64,000 nt of DNA from Pedobacter sp. AJM (GTDB taxonomy: Bacteria > Bacteroidota > Bacteroidia > Sphingobacteriales > Sphingobacteriaceae): positions 1 through 64,000 of the forward strand of contig NZ_NHOT01000006.1 in NCBI RefSeq assembly GCF_002197755.1, given 5' to 3'. Numbering within the stretch: the first letter of the stretch is position 1; each line of letters begins with the position of its first letter. Below, piece after piece: positions 8,831-18,168 of this stretch. Made by a program: the position numbers and the translations under genes. Under the pieces are notes generated by a model that saw only the letters and a program-made list of their open reading frames with translations, was not told the origin of the DNA and made no database searches.

Positions 8831-10279
8831 TTAAATTTTTTCTTCAGGATTGATATTCAGTTTACTGTTCTTTTTGCCATACCAGAAATAGATCACAAGT
8901 CCGATGACCAACCAAACCGCTAAACGTAGCCAGGTTTCCCAGGGAAGAAATACCATCATGGCCACACAGGTTAAAATGCCCAGGATAGGAATTAATGGAA
9001 CAAAAGGAACCCGGAACGGGCGTTTGGCTTCCGGATTGGTTTTACGTAAAATCAGTATACCAACGCAAACCATTAAAAATGCCAGCAAAGTTCCGATGCT
9101 GGTCATTTCTCCAACTACATTCATGGGTACGAATGCAGCAAAAAGCCCAATAAACATACAAAGGATGATGTTTGATTTCCAGGGTGTTTTGAATTTCGTA
9201 TGTACATCAGAAAACATTTTAGGCAATAAGCCATCTTTACTAATGGAGTAAAACATTCTGGATTGTGCCATTAAATCAATTAAGATTACGGAAGTATAAC
9301 CAATCAGAATCGCTAAAATGATGGCCTGACTTAACCAGCCGTAAGGCGTTTTTTCGATTGCAATTGCTACTGGTGCACCACTATTGGCAAATTCTTTATA
9401 ATTGGCTAAACCGGTCATTACATGACCAAATAAGCCAAAAAGTATGGTACAAACCACCAGCGAGCCAATAATTCCAATTGGCAAATCCCGTCCTGGATTT
9501 TTAGTTTCCTGTGCAGATGCGGCAACGGCATCAAAACCAATAAATACAAAGAAAACAAGGCCTGCACCACGCAGTACACCACTCCAGCCAAACTGCCCGA
9601 AAGTACCCGTATTTTCAGGAATATAAGGATGATAATTGGCCGGATCAATATATTGCCAGCCCAGGGCAATGAAAACCAGCACCACACCAACTTTTAAAAA
9701 TACAATAATGCCATTCACAATGGCTGATCCTTTTGTTCCACGAATCAGAATCGCTGTCATTAAAACAACAACCAGTGCTGCAGGAATATTAATGATTCCG
9801 TTTACTGTTGAGCCATCTGCCAGTTTTGCGGTTTCGAAAGGAGAGAGGGTAAGTTGTGGAGGAAGAAAAAGCCCCAGGCTTCCTAAAAACTTCGTTAAAT
9901 ATTGAGACCAGCTAATGGCTACCGTAGCACAACCTACGGAATATTCCAATACCAGATCCCAGCCAATAATCCAGGCAAAAAGTTCGCCCATGGTGGCATA
10001 AGAGTAGGTGTAAGCACTTCCCGCAACCGGAATCATAGATGCAAATTCTGCATAACAAAGTGCGGCAAAACCGCAGCCCAAAGCGGCAATGACAAAAGAA
10101 AGGGTCACTGCCGGACCCGAATGATTGGCTGCAGCCAATCCTGTAATAGAGAACAGGCCTGCACCAAGTGTTAAACCCACACCGATTAAAATCAGGTTAA
10201 CCGGGCCTAAAGTTCTTTTAAGCGTACCTTCGCCACTTTGGTTTGCTTCAGCAACAATGCTGGCAATCGATTTTTTCAT
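8831..10279 (-). CDS. APC-family amino acid permease
   Basis: The 482-residue protein has about 12 transmembrane segments. It carries the APC consensus in TM1 (LILIGVGLTLGAGLFSITG), where the unwound glycine-rich segment binds the substrate amine and carboxylate. The FVFIGFDAVAASAQETKNP segment in TM6 and the loop after it is typical of the cationic amino acid transporter (CAT/YfnA) branch. The cytosolic N-terminus (SGEGTLKRTLGPVNL) matches that branch. It probably imports amino acids by proton symport across the inner membrane. It is followed on the same strand by the SusC gene but with a 233-bp gap, so it is probably a separate unit. Confidence 0.92.
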   Translation of the reverse strand: MKKSIASIVAEANQSGEGTLKRTLGPVNLILIGVGLTLGAGLFSITGLAAANHSGPAVTLSFVIAALGCGFAALCYAEFASMIPVAGSAYTYSYATMGELFAWIIGWDLVLEYSVGCATVAISWSQYLTKFLGSLGLFLPPQLTLSPFETAKLADGSTVNGIINIPAALVVVLMTAILIRGTKGSAIVNGIIVFLKVGVVLVFIALGWQYIDPANYHPYIPENTGTFGQFGWSGVLRGAGLVFFVFIGFDAVAASAQETKNPGRDLPIGIIGSLVVCTILFGLFGHVMTGLANYKEFANSGAPVAIAIEKTPYGWLSQAIILAILIGYTSVILIDLMAQSRMFYSISKDGLLPKMFSDVHTKFKTPWKSNIILCMFIGLFAAFVPMNVVGEMTSIGTLLAFLMVCVGILILRKTNPEAKRPFRVPFVPLIPILGILTCVAMMVFLPWETWLRLAVWLVIGLVIYFWYGKKNSKLNINPEEKI

Positions 10280-10296
10280 GAAACAAGTTAAGGTTG

Positions 10297-10304
10297 CAAA
10301 ATTA
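10297..10304 (-). promoter_or_regulatory. -7 element of permease promoter
   Basis: On the minus strand this reads TAATTTTG, an exact TAnnTTTG, 17 nt before the permease start codon. No matching TTG -33 element is clear. The stretch 10305-10600 otherwise shows only AT-rich DNA. Confidence 0.45.
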
Positions 10305-10602
10305 TCAAATAATATTAATTCTATCGTATTTGTAGTAATTTGTTTTTGAATTCAACCATAAACGAAGTTTAGATGACTATATAAGGGATCAATCGTCTGT
10401 AAATTATAAATTCAGTGATGTATAAATACTCGCAAAGTGCTGTTGCAATTCCGGCTTTGAGACTGCACGATTAGACTAAGCCAATCGTTTAGTCACCAAA
10501 AATCCAACTAATAAACGACCCATTAAGCTATCTCTAATTTTTTAATAAAAAAAATAATAATCTCATTGTCAGTATTTTAAGCAATAATTTTGCTTAATTT
10601 TA

Positions 10603-10644
10603 GTACTATGTATTGCATAGTACAATATAAAACATATATCTTTG
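10603..10644 (+). promoter_or_regulatory. padR promoter with overlapping palindromic operator
   Basis: GTACTATG (10603-10610) and CATAGTAC (10616-10623) form a perfect 8-bp inverted repeat with a 5-nt spacer. The TTG at 10613-10615 is a possible -33 element, 21 nt before an exact -7 element TATCTTTG (10637-10644). A protein bound to the palindrome would cover the -33 region. The adjacent PadR-type regulator is the obvious candidate for autoregulation. The -7 element ends 4 nt before the annotated ATG. Confidence 0.65.
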
Positions 10645-10648
10645 TATT

Positions 10649-10993
10649 ATGATAGCAGAAAATACGCAAACGCAAATGCGGAAGGGAATTCTGGAGTACT
10701 GTGTTTTATCAATCATCTCAAGGGGCGAAATATATGCTTCTGATATTATTGCTGAATTGCGCTCGGCAAAATTGCTGGTGGTGGAGGGCACACTTTATCC
10801 ATTATTAACCCGGCTTAAAAACAATGGTTTATTAAGCTACAACTGGGTAGAGTCTACCTCAGGTCCGCCCCGAAAATATTATACCTTAACTGATGTTGGT
10901 CGGGAAATTTTATCAAAATTAGATCAAACCTGGCAGGAACTTGCCTATGCCGTAGGCATATCGCAAAGCGGCGCCAATTCAACAACCTCATAA
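10649..10993 (+). CDS. PadR family transcriptional regulator
   Basis: The 114-residue protein is one winged-helix domain. The sequence MRKGILEYCVLSIISRGEIY (residues 10-29) is the classic PadR helix 1 region; it is followed by LVVEGTLYPLLTRLKNNGLL, the recognition helix segment, and by SGPPRKYYTLT, the wing. The long C-terminal dimerisation domain of larger PadR proteins is absent, so it belongs to the short PadR-s2 type. The next gene encodes a PspC protein and starts 14 nt downstream; this pairing is common and suggests control of an envelope-stress module. An alternative start is ATG at 10676, which would leave a normal leader after the -7 element at 10637. Confidence 0.92.
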   Translation: MIAENTQTQMRKGILEYCVLSIISRGEIYASDIIAELRSAKLLVVEGTLYPLLTRLKNNGLLSYNWVESTSGPPRKYYTLTDVGREILSKLDQTWQELAYAVGISQSGANSTTS

Positions 10994-11006
10994 CGCAAAC
11001 AAGGAA

Positions 11007-12761
11007 ATGGAAAAAACCATCATCATCAATATAGGCAATACGATTATTCACATCGAAGAAAGTGCCTACGATATTTTAAAGGCTTATCTCAATGAAGTTA
11101 AGCAACATTTTGCCAATCATGCAGACGATCTGGAGATTGTAACCGACATCGAAAACCGTATTGCAGAATTATTAACCGAGCAGTTACAGGAGCAGAAGAA
11201 ACAGGTCGTTGACATTGCAGATGTTCAACATGTAGTAAGCCAAATGGGCCGCGTTAAAGATTTTGATAACGTTGAGGAAAATGAAGAGGAACCCGTTTTA
11301 CAATCTGCTTACCAGCACCAATATGCCGAAAAGAAATTATACCGGGATATGGACGACAGGGTAGTGGCTGGTGTTTGCTCAGGAATTGCCCATTTTCTAA
11401 ATACTGATGCGAAATGGATCAGGATTGCCGTATTGCTCATGGCCTTTCTGGGCGGATTCGGATTTCTGGTGTATGCCATACTCTGGATCATCATGCCTAA
11501 AGCAACATCCCGTTTGGAAAAAATGGAAATGAAAGGCGAACCAGCAAACTTACAGGGTTTTCAAAAGAATTTGGATGAAGAATTACAGGCCGTTAAAGAA
11601 CGTTTAGGAGATGTGAACAGGCATGCTCAACCCATATTAGCCCGTTTCGGAATGGTTATCGGCGAATTTTTTGAATGGATCGGCAGGTTTTTATCAGGAA
11701 CAGGAAAAGTTATATTTAAAGTTATTGCCGGCTTTATCATTGTATTCGGTGCATTTATATTACTCATGCTGATTATTACTACTGCAGCTTTTCAGGGTTA
11801 TTGGGACTCCAGCATTTATGATACTTTTCCATTTTCAATCATCAACGACGGAAACAGGGGCATGATTTTGTTCAGTGCTTTTATTGTATTGTTTATTCCG
11901 GTTTTAGCACTTGTGTTATTTTCGATCCGTGTTGCTTTTAATAAACAGGCCATCAACAAAACCCTTTCTTTTGCCCTACTGATCATTTGGTTAGGTGGTG
12001 TGGCCATTGCTGGTTACCAGGCTGCAAAAATATCTTCTGAGTTTAAGCAACATGCAGAATTAACGCAAACGGTTGATTTAAAATCCGCTAAAACTTATAT
12101 CATCGACATTGATAAAAGTAAATATTTCAGTAAGGAAGATAGTATTGCTTATCATATCAACACAAATAGCAAGAACCAGATTGTGACTGATGATTTTGAA
12201 AACGGACCTTTCGTGATGCCAAATAATATCCGTATTGACATTGAAAAAGGTGCTACAAATGCTACACGCCTGATACAAAAATACGAATCTCAGGGTAAAA
12301 CTTTTCAAAGTGCCTTACAAAATGCTCAAAATATAGATTATAAATACAGCCTAAAAGATTCGACAATAGTTTTTAATCCACGTTTTCAGCTCCGAAAGGG
12401 AACCATTTGGAGAAACCAGGAAGTTCGCTTACAGCTTGAAATTCCGGTTGGTACAAAAGTGATCTTAAAAGAAGATTCATACAGGTATGTCAATAATTAT
12501 GGAACCTGGGATTGCGGCGAAAAGGAAGGCGACAAAAACGATTATACTTCCTGGATCATGACGGAGGATGGCCTGAAATGCATCGCTCAGTTAAAAGAAG
12601 AGGCACTAAATAAGCAAAAACTTAAAGATGAACTGCATGATTTAGAATTTTCGCAAAAAAATAAACCTATTGATACACTCAAGCAGGATTCTATCCTAAA
12701 CAGAATCAGGGAATTGAAAGAAGAACTGGGCATTAAACCTGAAGATCAAAAATATCGTTAA
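11007..12761 (+). CDS. PspC domain-containing membrane protein
   Basis: The 584-residue protein has an N-terminal acidic helical region (residues 1-100, with LNEVKQHFANHADDLEIV). A PspC domain follows at about residues 110-170 (KLYRDMDDRVVAGVCSGIAH, then two hydrophobic segments ending YAILWIIMPK). Three or four more transmembrane segments lie between residues 230 and 345, and a large, probably periplasmic, C-terminal region ends in a charged coiled segment. PspC proteins sense or respond to inner-membrane stress; the long C-terminal extension is specific to Bacteroidota. It is cotranscribed with the PadR gene upstream and probably with the barrel protein 45 nt downstream. Confidence 0.88.
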   Translation: MEKTIIINIGNTIIHIEESAYDILKAYLNEVKQHFANHADDLEIVTDIENRIAELLTEQLQEQKKQVVDIADVQHVVSQMGRVKDFDNVEENEEEPVLQSAYQHQYAEKKLYRDMDDRVVAGVCSGIAHFLNTDAKWIRIAVLLMAFLGGFGFLVYAILWIIMPKATSRLEKMEMKGEPANLQGFQKNLDEELQAVKERLGDVNRHAQPILARFGMVIGEFFEWIGRFLSGTGKVIFKVIAGFIIVFGAFILLMLIITTAAFQGYWDSSIYDTFPFSIINDGNRGMILFSAFIVLFIPVLALVLFSIRVAFNKQAINKTLSFALLIIWLGGVAIAGYQAAKISSEFKQHAELTQTVDLKSAKTYIIDIDKSKYFSKEDSIAYHINTNSKNQIVTDDFENGPFVMPNNIRIDIEKGATNATRLIQKYESQGKTFQSALQNAQNIDYKYSLKDSTIVFNPRFQLRKGTIWRNQEVRLQLEIPVGTKVILKEDSYRYVNNYGTWDCGEKEGDKNDYTSWIMTEDGLKCIAQLKEEALNKQKLKDELHDLEFSQKNKPIDTLKQDSILNRIRELKEELGIKPEDQKYR

Positions 12762-12806
12762 AACTTACCTCCGCTACACTACAGTTTAATAAAAGCTAAA
12801 AAAGCC

Positions 12807-15260
12807 ATGAAAATATTATTTACGTTAATGACATGCCTGATGGTGTGCGGGGTTTCCTTTGCCCAAAATTCACCTCAAATAACAGGTAAAGTGATAGATG
12901 AAAAGGCTGTTGCAGTGCCGTTTGCAATCGTTAGACTTTTGAATTTTCCGGATACCAGTGTGGTGAAAACGGTGGCAACAAATTTAGATGGTGCTTATGA
13001 AATGAATCAGCTAAAGGAAGGAATATACATTTTATCAGTTTCTATTGTTGGATATAAAACCAAGAGAACCGATAAATTTTTGTTGAATGATAATCTAAAT
13101 ATACCCGTTATAACCCTTCAAAGTTTAACTAAGCAGTTAAATGAAGTGAGTGTATCCGGTAAGAAACCCTTTATTGAACATCAGATCGATAAAACAGTGC
13201 TGAATATAGAAAATAGTATTGTTTCATCAGGAAGTACAGCATTAGAACTTCTGGAGAAAGCACCAGGTGTACAGGTGGATAAGCAAAACGACCAGATTTT
13301 GTTAAATAATAAATCGGGTGTAATGGTGATGATTGATGGAAAGAATAACTTTTTATCAGGTGCAGATTTAGCTGTTTATTTAAACAGCTTGAACAGCAGT
13401 CAAATTGCTACCATAGAAATTATTACAAATCCTTCATCTAAATATGATGCTGCAGGAAATGCAGGCATTATCAATATCAAATTGAAAAAGAATAAAGCCT
13501 TTGGTACCAATGGAAGTATTTCATCAACTTATCGTAATGCCCTCATTGCAAACTTACCAAGAAATATTTATGGTTCTGATCTGAATTTTAACATCAACAA
13601 CCGGAATGAAAAATGGAATTTTTACAGCAATGCCAATGCTTCTAAAAGTAACAACTTTTCAAAGTTATTTTTAGAAAGAACCACAAACTCTGGCGGTTTA
13701 CAAAGTGCTTTCAACCAGAATTTTCAAAAAATATATACAGGTTCCAGGTTAGCGGCTAAATTGGGCGTAGATTATTATGCCAGTGAAAAAACAACCATCG
13801 GCATCATGCTGGATGGCAATACCAGTACCCGCAAACTGGATAATTTTTCTCAGACTTTTATTAATGAAGTTCAGTCTGGCGTAGCGAGCAATAATTCGCT
13901 TATTTTAAATTCGGATGCCAATACACCCAATAAAAACTATAGCGCAAATTTTAACATCAAGCATGAATTTAAAAAAGAAGGGGCAAGTTTAAATTTCGAT
14001 GCCGATTATTCAGGGTTTGATTATACCGGACTTGAAAATTTTAATACCAATTTTTTTAATGAAGCCGGAACCGTTTACAATCAAACCATTATCAAAAACG
14101 ATAGCAAAACCAATATCGATATTTTTGCCGCTAAAGCTGATTTTGCATGGCCGATTTCAAAAACGACCAAATTAGAGACGGGTTTAAAAACCAGTTTTGT
14201 TAAAACTGATAACAATTTTTTATCTGCTGCTTTCTTAAATAATAACTGGCAGAATATTGTAGGCCAGAGCAATCATTTTATTTATAAAGAAAAGGTTAAT
14301 GCAGCTTATGCCAATCTTTCTAAAGATCTGGGGAAATTTCAAATCCAGGCTGGGTTAAGGGCTGAATATACAAACGCAAATGGTGCTTTAATTACCAATA
14401 ATACGGTATCAGATCAAAAATATTTGTCTTTGTTTCCAACCATTTTTGTTAATCAGAAAATCTCAGAAAGCAGTAACCTGCGTTATACCTATGGCAGACG
14501 GATCGACAGGCCCAATTACCAGCAATTGAATCCTTTTAATTTTTATATGGATCCTTACACTATAGAACAGGGAAATCCATATTTAAAACCACAGTTTACC
14601 AATAATTTTGAAATAAGCTATGGTTATAAAAGCGGGCTATCTTTTTCTCTGGGGTATTCAAAAATCAGAGATTTAATACTAGATAGTAAAACGGCACAAA
14701 ATGATAGCACCAGGATTGTTACTGTTGGTCAGGGGAATATTGGTAGCGGTCAGTATTATTCTGCAGGCTTATATTTTCCTTTAGCCATTACCAAATGGTG
14801 GAATTTGCAACATAATTTTAACCTCTTTTATAATCAATTTAATGATAACAACTTAGAAGGAGCCCCTTTCGCATTGAGCAAGGTATCTTATAATTTTAAC
14901 ATCACCAGTTCCATTTCACTGGCCCATAACTGGACCATCGAAACCAATTTCTGGCTAAATTCGCCAAAAGTACGGGGATTGGAAAAAACCATTATTTATC
15001 AGTATGCACTGAACGCCGGTGTACAAAAGAGCTTCCTGAATAAAGCCCTGAAATTAAAATTGAATATCGATGATATTTTCGCCACCAATTACTGGAAAGG
15101 CACTTTGAATTATCAGAATGTGAATTTAAGGGTTCAGAATAATTACATCAGTAGAAGAGCATCTTTTAACATCAGCTATAATTTCGGTAACCAAAATGTG
15201 AAATCAGCAAGATCCAGAAATACCGCTACGGATGATATTAAAAACCGGGCAGGGGGGTAG
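12807..15260 (+). CDS. Outer-membrane beta-barrel protein (TonB-receptor-like, OMP_b-brl_3 type)
   Basis: The 817-residue protein has a signal peptide ending near VSFAQ, a carboxypeptidase-regulatory-like domain (ITGKVIDEKAVAVPFAIVRL), a plug-like region (VLNIENSIVSSGSTALELLEKAPGV in outline, residues about 131-155), and a long barrel ending SYNFGNQ plus a basic tail. The family is widespread in Bacteroidota and its substrates are unknown. Position after padR and the PspC gene suggests a three-gene envelope unit. The tail after the last beta strand (NVKSARSRNTATDDIKNRAGG) is about 20 residues longer than a normal barrel end, which is unusual because these proteins normally finish on an aromatic residue. 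Confidence 0.85.
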   Translation: MKILFTLMTCLMVCGVSFAQNSPQITGKVIDEKAVAVPFAIVRLLNFPDTSVVKTVATNLDGAYEMNQLKEGIYILSVSIVGYKTKRTDKFLLNDNLNIPVITLQSLTKQLNEVSVSGKKPFIEHQIDKTVLNIENSIVSSGSTALELLEKAPGVQVDKQNDQILLNNKSGVMVMIDGKNNFLSGADLAVYLNSLNSSQIATIEIITNPSSKYDAAGNAGIINIKLKKNKAFGTNGSISSTYRNALIANLPRNIYGSDLNFNINNRNEKWNFYSNANASKSNNFSKLFLERTTNSGGLQSAFNQNFQKIYTGSRLAAKLGVDYYASEKTTIGIMLDGNTSTRKLDNFSQTFINEVQSGVASNNSLILNSDANTPNKNYSANFNIKHEFKKEGASLNFDADYSGFDYTGLENFNTNFFNEAGTVYNQTIIKNDSKTNIDIFAAKADFAWPISKTTKLETGLKTSFVKTDNNFLSAAFLNNNWQNIVGQSNHFIYKEKVNAAYANLSKDLGKFQIQAGLRAEYTNANGALITNNTVSDQKYLSLFPTIFVNQKISESSNLRYTYGRRIDRPNYQQLNPFNFYMDPYTIEQGNPYLKPQFTNNFEISYGYKSGLSFSLGYSKIRDLILDSKTAQNDSTRIVTVGQGNIGSGQYYSAGLYFPLAITKWWNLQHNFNLFYNQFNDNNLEGAPFALSKVSYNFNITSSISLAHNWTIETNFWLNSPKVRGLEKTIIYQYALNAGVQKSFLNKALKLKLNIDDIFATNYWKGTLNYQNVNLRVQNNYISRRASFNISYNFGNQNVKSARSRNTATDDIKNRAGG

Positions 15261-15269
15261 GTTTGAGTT

Positions 15270-15475
15270 TTGAGTTGGGAGTCTTAAGTCGTGAGTCTTA
15301 AGTCGTAAGTTCAGATCGTTAGTCATTAAAAAGGGGGATCTGTTAAACGAATCGTCATGCTGAATTTGGCGTCATTCTGATCCGATAGTTATCGGATTCA
15401 TTTCTGAACAGCAACTATTTTGATAAGATCCTGAATCAAGTTCAGGAGGGCGACACCCAGGGAATTATGTTGTTA
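15270..15475. repeat. Dispersed repeat remnants
   Basis: The gap contains GAGTCTTAAGTCGT-type short direct repeats (about 15280-15315), a TCCGATA/TATCGGA inverted repeat (15381-15396) and CCTGAA/TTCAGG (15430-15446). Related motifs occur at 41987-42022, 45509-45555, 38990-39040 and 60300-60470. They look like intergenic repeats of the genome, not genes. Confidence 0.6.
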
Positions 15476-15479
15476 AGTT

Positions 15480-18062
15480 TTATTTATTCAATTTAATCTT
15501 CAGCACGGTAAAAGAATAAGCGGGAAGCTTTAGTGCATCTTTTAAGTTTACCGTTGAGGTGATCGGCTTGATTAGTCGCTCTGATGGATTACCGGAAATT
15601 TCCGTTTTCGTAGTCATATAATCACTTTTAATCTGGCCACCCAAATCCAGCGTAGTATTCACTTCAACAGGTAACAGGTTAACTAATTTTATGAAAATTT
15701 CGTTAGTTTGTGTGTTCTTCACTATCGAAAAGGCAATTCTTTTACTCACCTGATCCTGATCATTTGATAATTTTATTTCTCCGGGAAGATATTGATCGCC
15801 CGCATGATTTCCATAAAGTTGCTGCACGAAATAACCCGTTGTTGGCTTTACTTCGCTATTGTTAAAATAAATTAAATCAGGATTCCATTGGGTATGTCCT
15901 TCTTTTGCAATCAGCGGTGCGTAAGAAGCCATGCTCACCACATCTCCGTTTCTTTCCAGCGATGTTAAATATAAGGCTTCAGCCAACGCCGTTTCCAGAT
16001 TGGTTTTATTTCCTCCGGGCAAACTTGCCGCATATTCACCTAAATAAACTTTTGATTTTGACCGATCGTACTGGTCATAAAAGTTTTGGTTATTAATAAA
16101 CCATCCGGGCGACTGATAATAATGTTCATCAATAATTGGCACCTTTAAGTCGGCGGCAATTTTCCAGCCTTCTTCATAATCGGTACCTTCAAAAAATGGG
16201 CCTGCCGTACCAATAATCGTAATTTCAGGATGCTTTTTTCGCAGTGCCTGATAAATCATGGTAAAGCGTTCTTTGAACACCTGGGTAATCTGGTCTTCAT
16301 TTCCAATCCCGATGTACTTTAAATTAAAGGGTTTCGGGTGACCTGCTTCAGCTCTTTTTTTACCCCATGTGGTATGTACATCGCCATTGGCATATTCCAC
16401 TAAATCTACAATATCCTGAATGTACTGATCCATCTCTTCCATCGGGATACCGCCCTGCTGGCCACCACCGCCAGTGCCCGAATTCTGGCAAGGTACTGCT
16501 GCGGCAATCACCGGAACAGGTGCTGCACCAATATCTTCGCAAAACTGGAAGTATTCGAAATAGCCTAATCCCATGGTTTGGTGATAGCCCCAAAGGTTGC
16601 GGTCTGGTTTTCTGGTTTCTAAAGCACCAATGGTGTTTTTCCATTTGTAAATGTTCTGAATACCATCCCCGTGTGCTAAACATCCGCCAGGAAAGCGAAC
16701 AAATTTAGGATGAATATCGGCAATTAATGTGGCAAGATCAGCCCTTAAGCCATTTTGATGCCCCTTGAAAGTTTTCTGCGGAAATAAAGAAACCATATCA
16801 AAAGCAAATTTTCCGGCAGTAAGCGGCATGATTTCCAGTCTGGCATCTGTCGCATCTGCTGATGGATAGAAGGTACCACTCACCTTTTTCCATGAAGTGG
16901 TATTTTTTAAAGTAATTTTAGCTAGAATACCCTTTGTATCACTAACTAAACGCACTTCAAAACCAGAAATACGACCAGCCAATTGCTTACTGAAAGCAGA
17001 GAAAAGATAAGCATCTCCTTTTTTTACCGCTATTCCGTCAAAACCCGTATTGCTTAATGCAGCACCGGCAACTTTAACATCCAGCACCGCATAGTGTGGA
17101 TTATTTTGATGAACGGGTGCAATTGAATCAACGGTGAAAGTGCTTTGATCTCCTTTTAACTTCCATGCAAAAGTGCTGTTCCAGTTTTTATCATGGAAAG
17201 ATTTATCGCTGGGTTGATATTCAAATCCCCTGTTCTGAATCAATTCTGCATAAAGGCCTCCGTCTGCAGCATAATTAATATCTTCAAAAAATATACCGGT
17301 AAGCATATTACTGATGGCTTTTGCACCTTTTGAATCAATGGTAATTTTAGCATCAACCGGTTTTAATCCAGCAAATCTTTGTGTATCATCTTTGGTTGTT
17401 TCACTGTTTTGGCGGGCTTTATATTGCTGCAAATCATAGGCTTTTTGAAGGTCCTTGATTACTGACCAGGCCACATAATGAGATTGCCCAATGGTATGAC
17501 CAGAAATATTTGCTGTTTTATCCTCAGCATTAAATGCGGATAACGGGACTTCAACAGCTTTTTCATAAGTAATAAAATCCTTCGTTCTGGTTTGGAAATG
17601 CTTGCCTTCCACATCAGCATAAGTGATGGAATATTCATCTTTCAGCTGGTTATAATCAACAACAGGCTTTAATACATTTTTCCCCATGGCAACATATGGA
17701 TAATGCTGGGGCCCCCAGTTGATTAAGTTTTTGGAAGTGGCTATGGCAAACTGATTGGTCTGATCATTTAATTCCCACGCACAAACCCATTCATCATTTC
17801 TTCCCCTGATGACATAGGGGGAAATCATTTTTTTTTCACTTCCCCACCTGCCATAATCGCTTTTCAAAAACAGGTAATCCTTGCCGATTGGTGTCCAGTT
17901 GGTCTGATCACGACTCCAGGCAAAGCGCAAGCCATTGACATTGTAAGCAAACAGATAGGCAGAATCCGGCTCATCCGTTAACTTATTTTCTTTGGCCATT
18001 AAACTGGCTGTGGCAGTAAAAAGTATAGCAAATAAAACGTAGAATCTAAGATAAAACTTCAT
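15480..18062 (-). CDS. GH51-type alpha-L-arabinofuranosidase with N-terminal propeller-like domain
   Basis: The 860-residue secreted protein has a signal peptide (about residues 1-23). Residues 30-205 look like a partial five-bladed propeller of the GH43 kind (FAIATSKNLINW, TRTKDFITYEK). From about 235 the sequence is a GH51-like enzyme, including a beta-sandwich insert (about 290-425) and a TIM barrel. The acid/base is in GIGNEDQ (Glu589) and the nucleophile in VYLGEYAAS (Glu676). The enzyme should release arabinofuranose from arabinan or arabinoxylan in the periplasm or at the surface. No SusC/SusD pair is directly attached, which is unusual for such an enzyme. The propeller part seems too short to be a full GH43 catalytic domain and may bind substrate. 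Confidence 0.85.
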   Translation of the reverse strand: MKFYLRFYVLFAILFTATASLMAKENKLTDEPDSAYLFAYNVNGLRFAWSRDQTNWTPIGKDYLFLKSDYGRWGSEKKMISPYVIRGRNDEWVCAWELNDQTNQFAIATSKNLINWGPQHYPYVAMGKNVLKPVVDYNQLKDEYSITYADVEGKHFQTRTKDFITYEKAVEVPLSAFNAEDKTANISGHTIGQSHYVAWSVIKDLQKAYDLQQYKARQNSETTKDDTQRFAGLKPVDAKITIDSKGAKAISNMLTGIFFEDINYAADGGLYAELIQNRGFEYQPSDKSFHDKNWNSTFAWKLKGDQSTFTVDSIAPVHQNNPHYAVLDVKVAGAALSNTGFDGIAVKKGDAYLFSAFSKQLAGRISGFEVRLVSDTKGILAKITLKNTTSWKKVSGTFYPSADATDARLEIMPLTAGKFAFDMVSLFPQKTFKGHQNGLRADLATLIADIHPKFVRFPGGCLAHGDGIQNIYKWKNTIGALETRKPDRNLWGYHQTMGLGYFEYFQFCEDIGAAPVPVIAAAVPCQNSGTGGGGQQGGIPMEEMDQYIQDIVDLVEYANGDVHTTWGKKRAEAGHPKPFNLKYIGIGNEDQITQVFKERFTMIYQALRKKHPEITIIGTAGPFFEGTDYEEGWKIAADLKVPIIDEHYYQSPGWFINNQNFYDQYDRSKSKVYLGEYAASLPGGNKTNLETALAEALYLTSLERNGDVVSMASYAPLIAKEGHTQWNPDLIYFNNSEVKPTTGYFVQQLYGNHAGDQYLPGEIKLSNDQDQVSKRIAFSIVKNTQTNEIFIKLVNLLPVEVNTTLDLGGQIKSDYMTTKTEISGNPSERLIKPITSTVNLKDALKLPAYSFTVLKIKLNK

Positions 18063-18103
18063 GGGTCTGCAGCTATTTGGTTGGAAATGCGAAGACCAAA
18101 ATA

Positions 18104-18134
18104 AATAATAATCGTTGGTTTAACGATTATTATT
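18104..18134 (-). promoter_or_regulatory. Perfect 13-bp inverted repeat before the arabinofuranosidase gene
   Basis: AATAATAATCGTT and AACGATTATTATT flank a GGTTT loop, 42 nt upstream of the arabinofuranosidase start and 35 nt after the end of the TlpA-like gene. It could be an attenuating hairpin, a terminator without a long T run, or an operator. Confidence 0.5.
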
Positions 18135-18168
18135 TTGTATTTATTTAATTACGATGTAATTATTCAAA

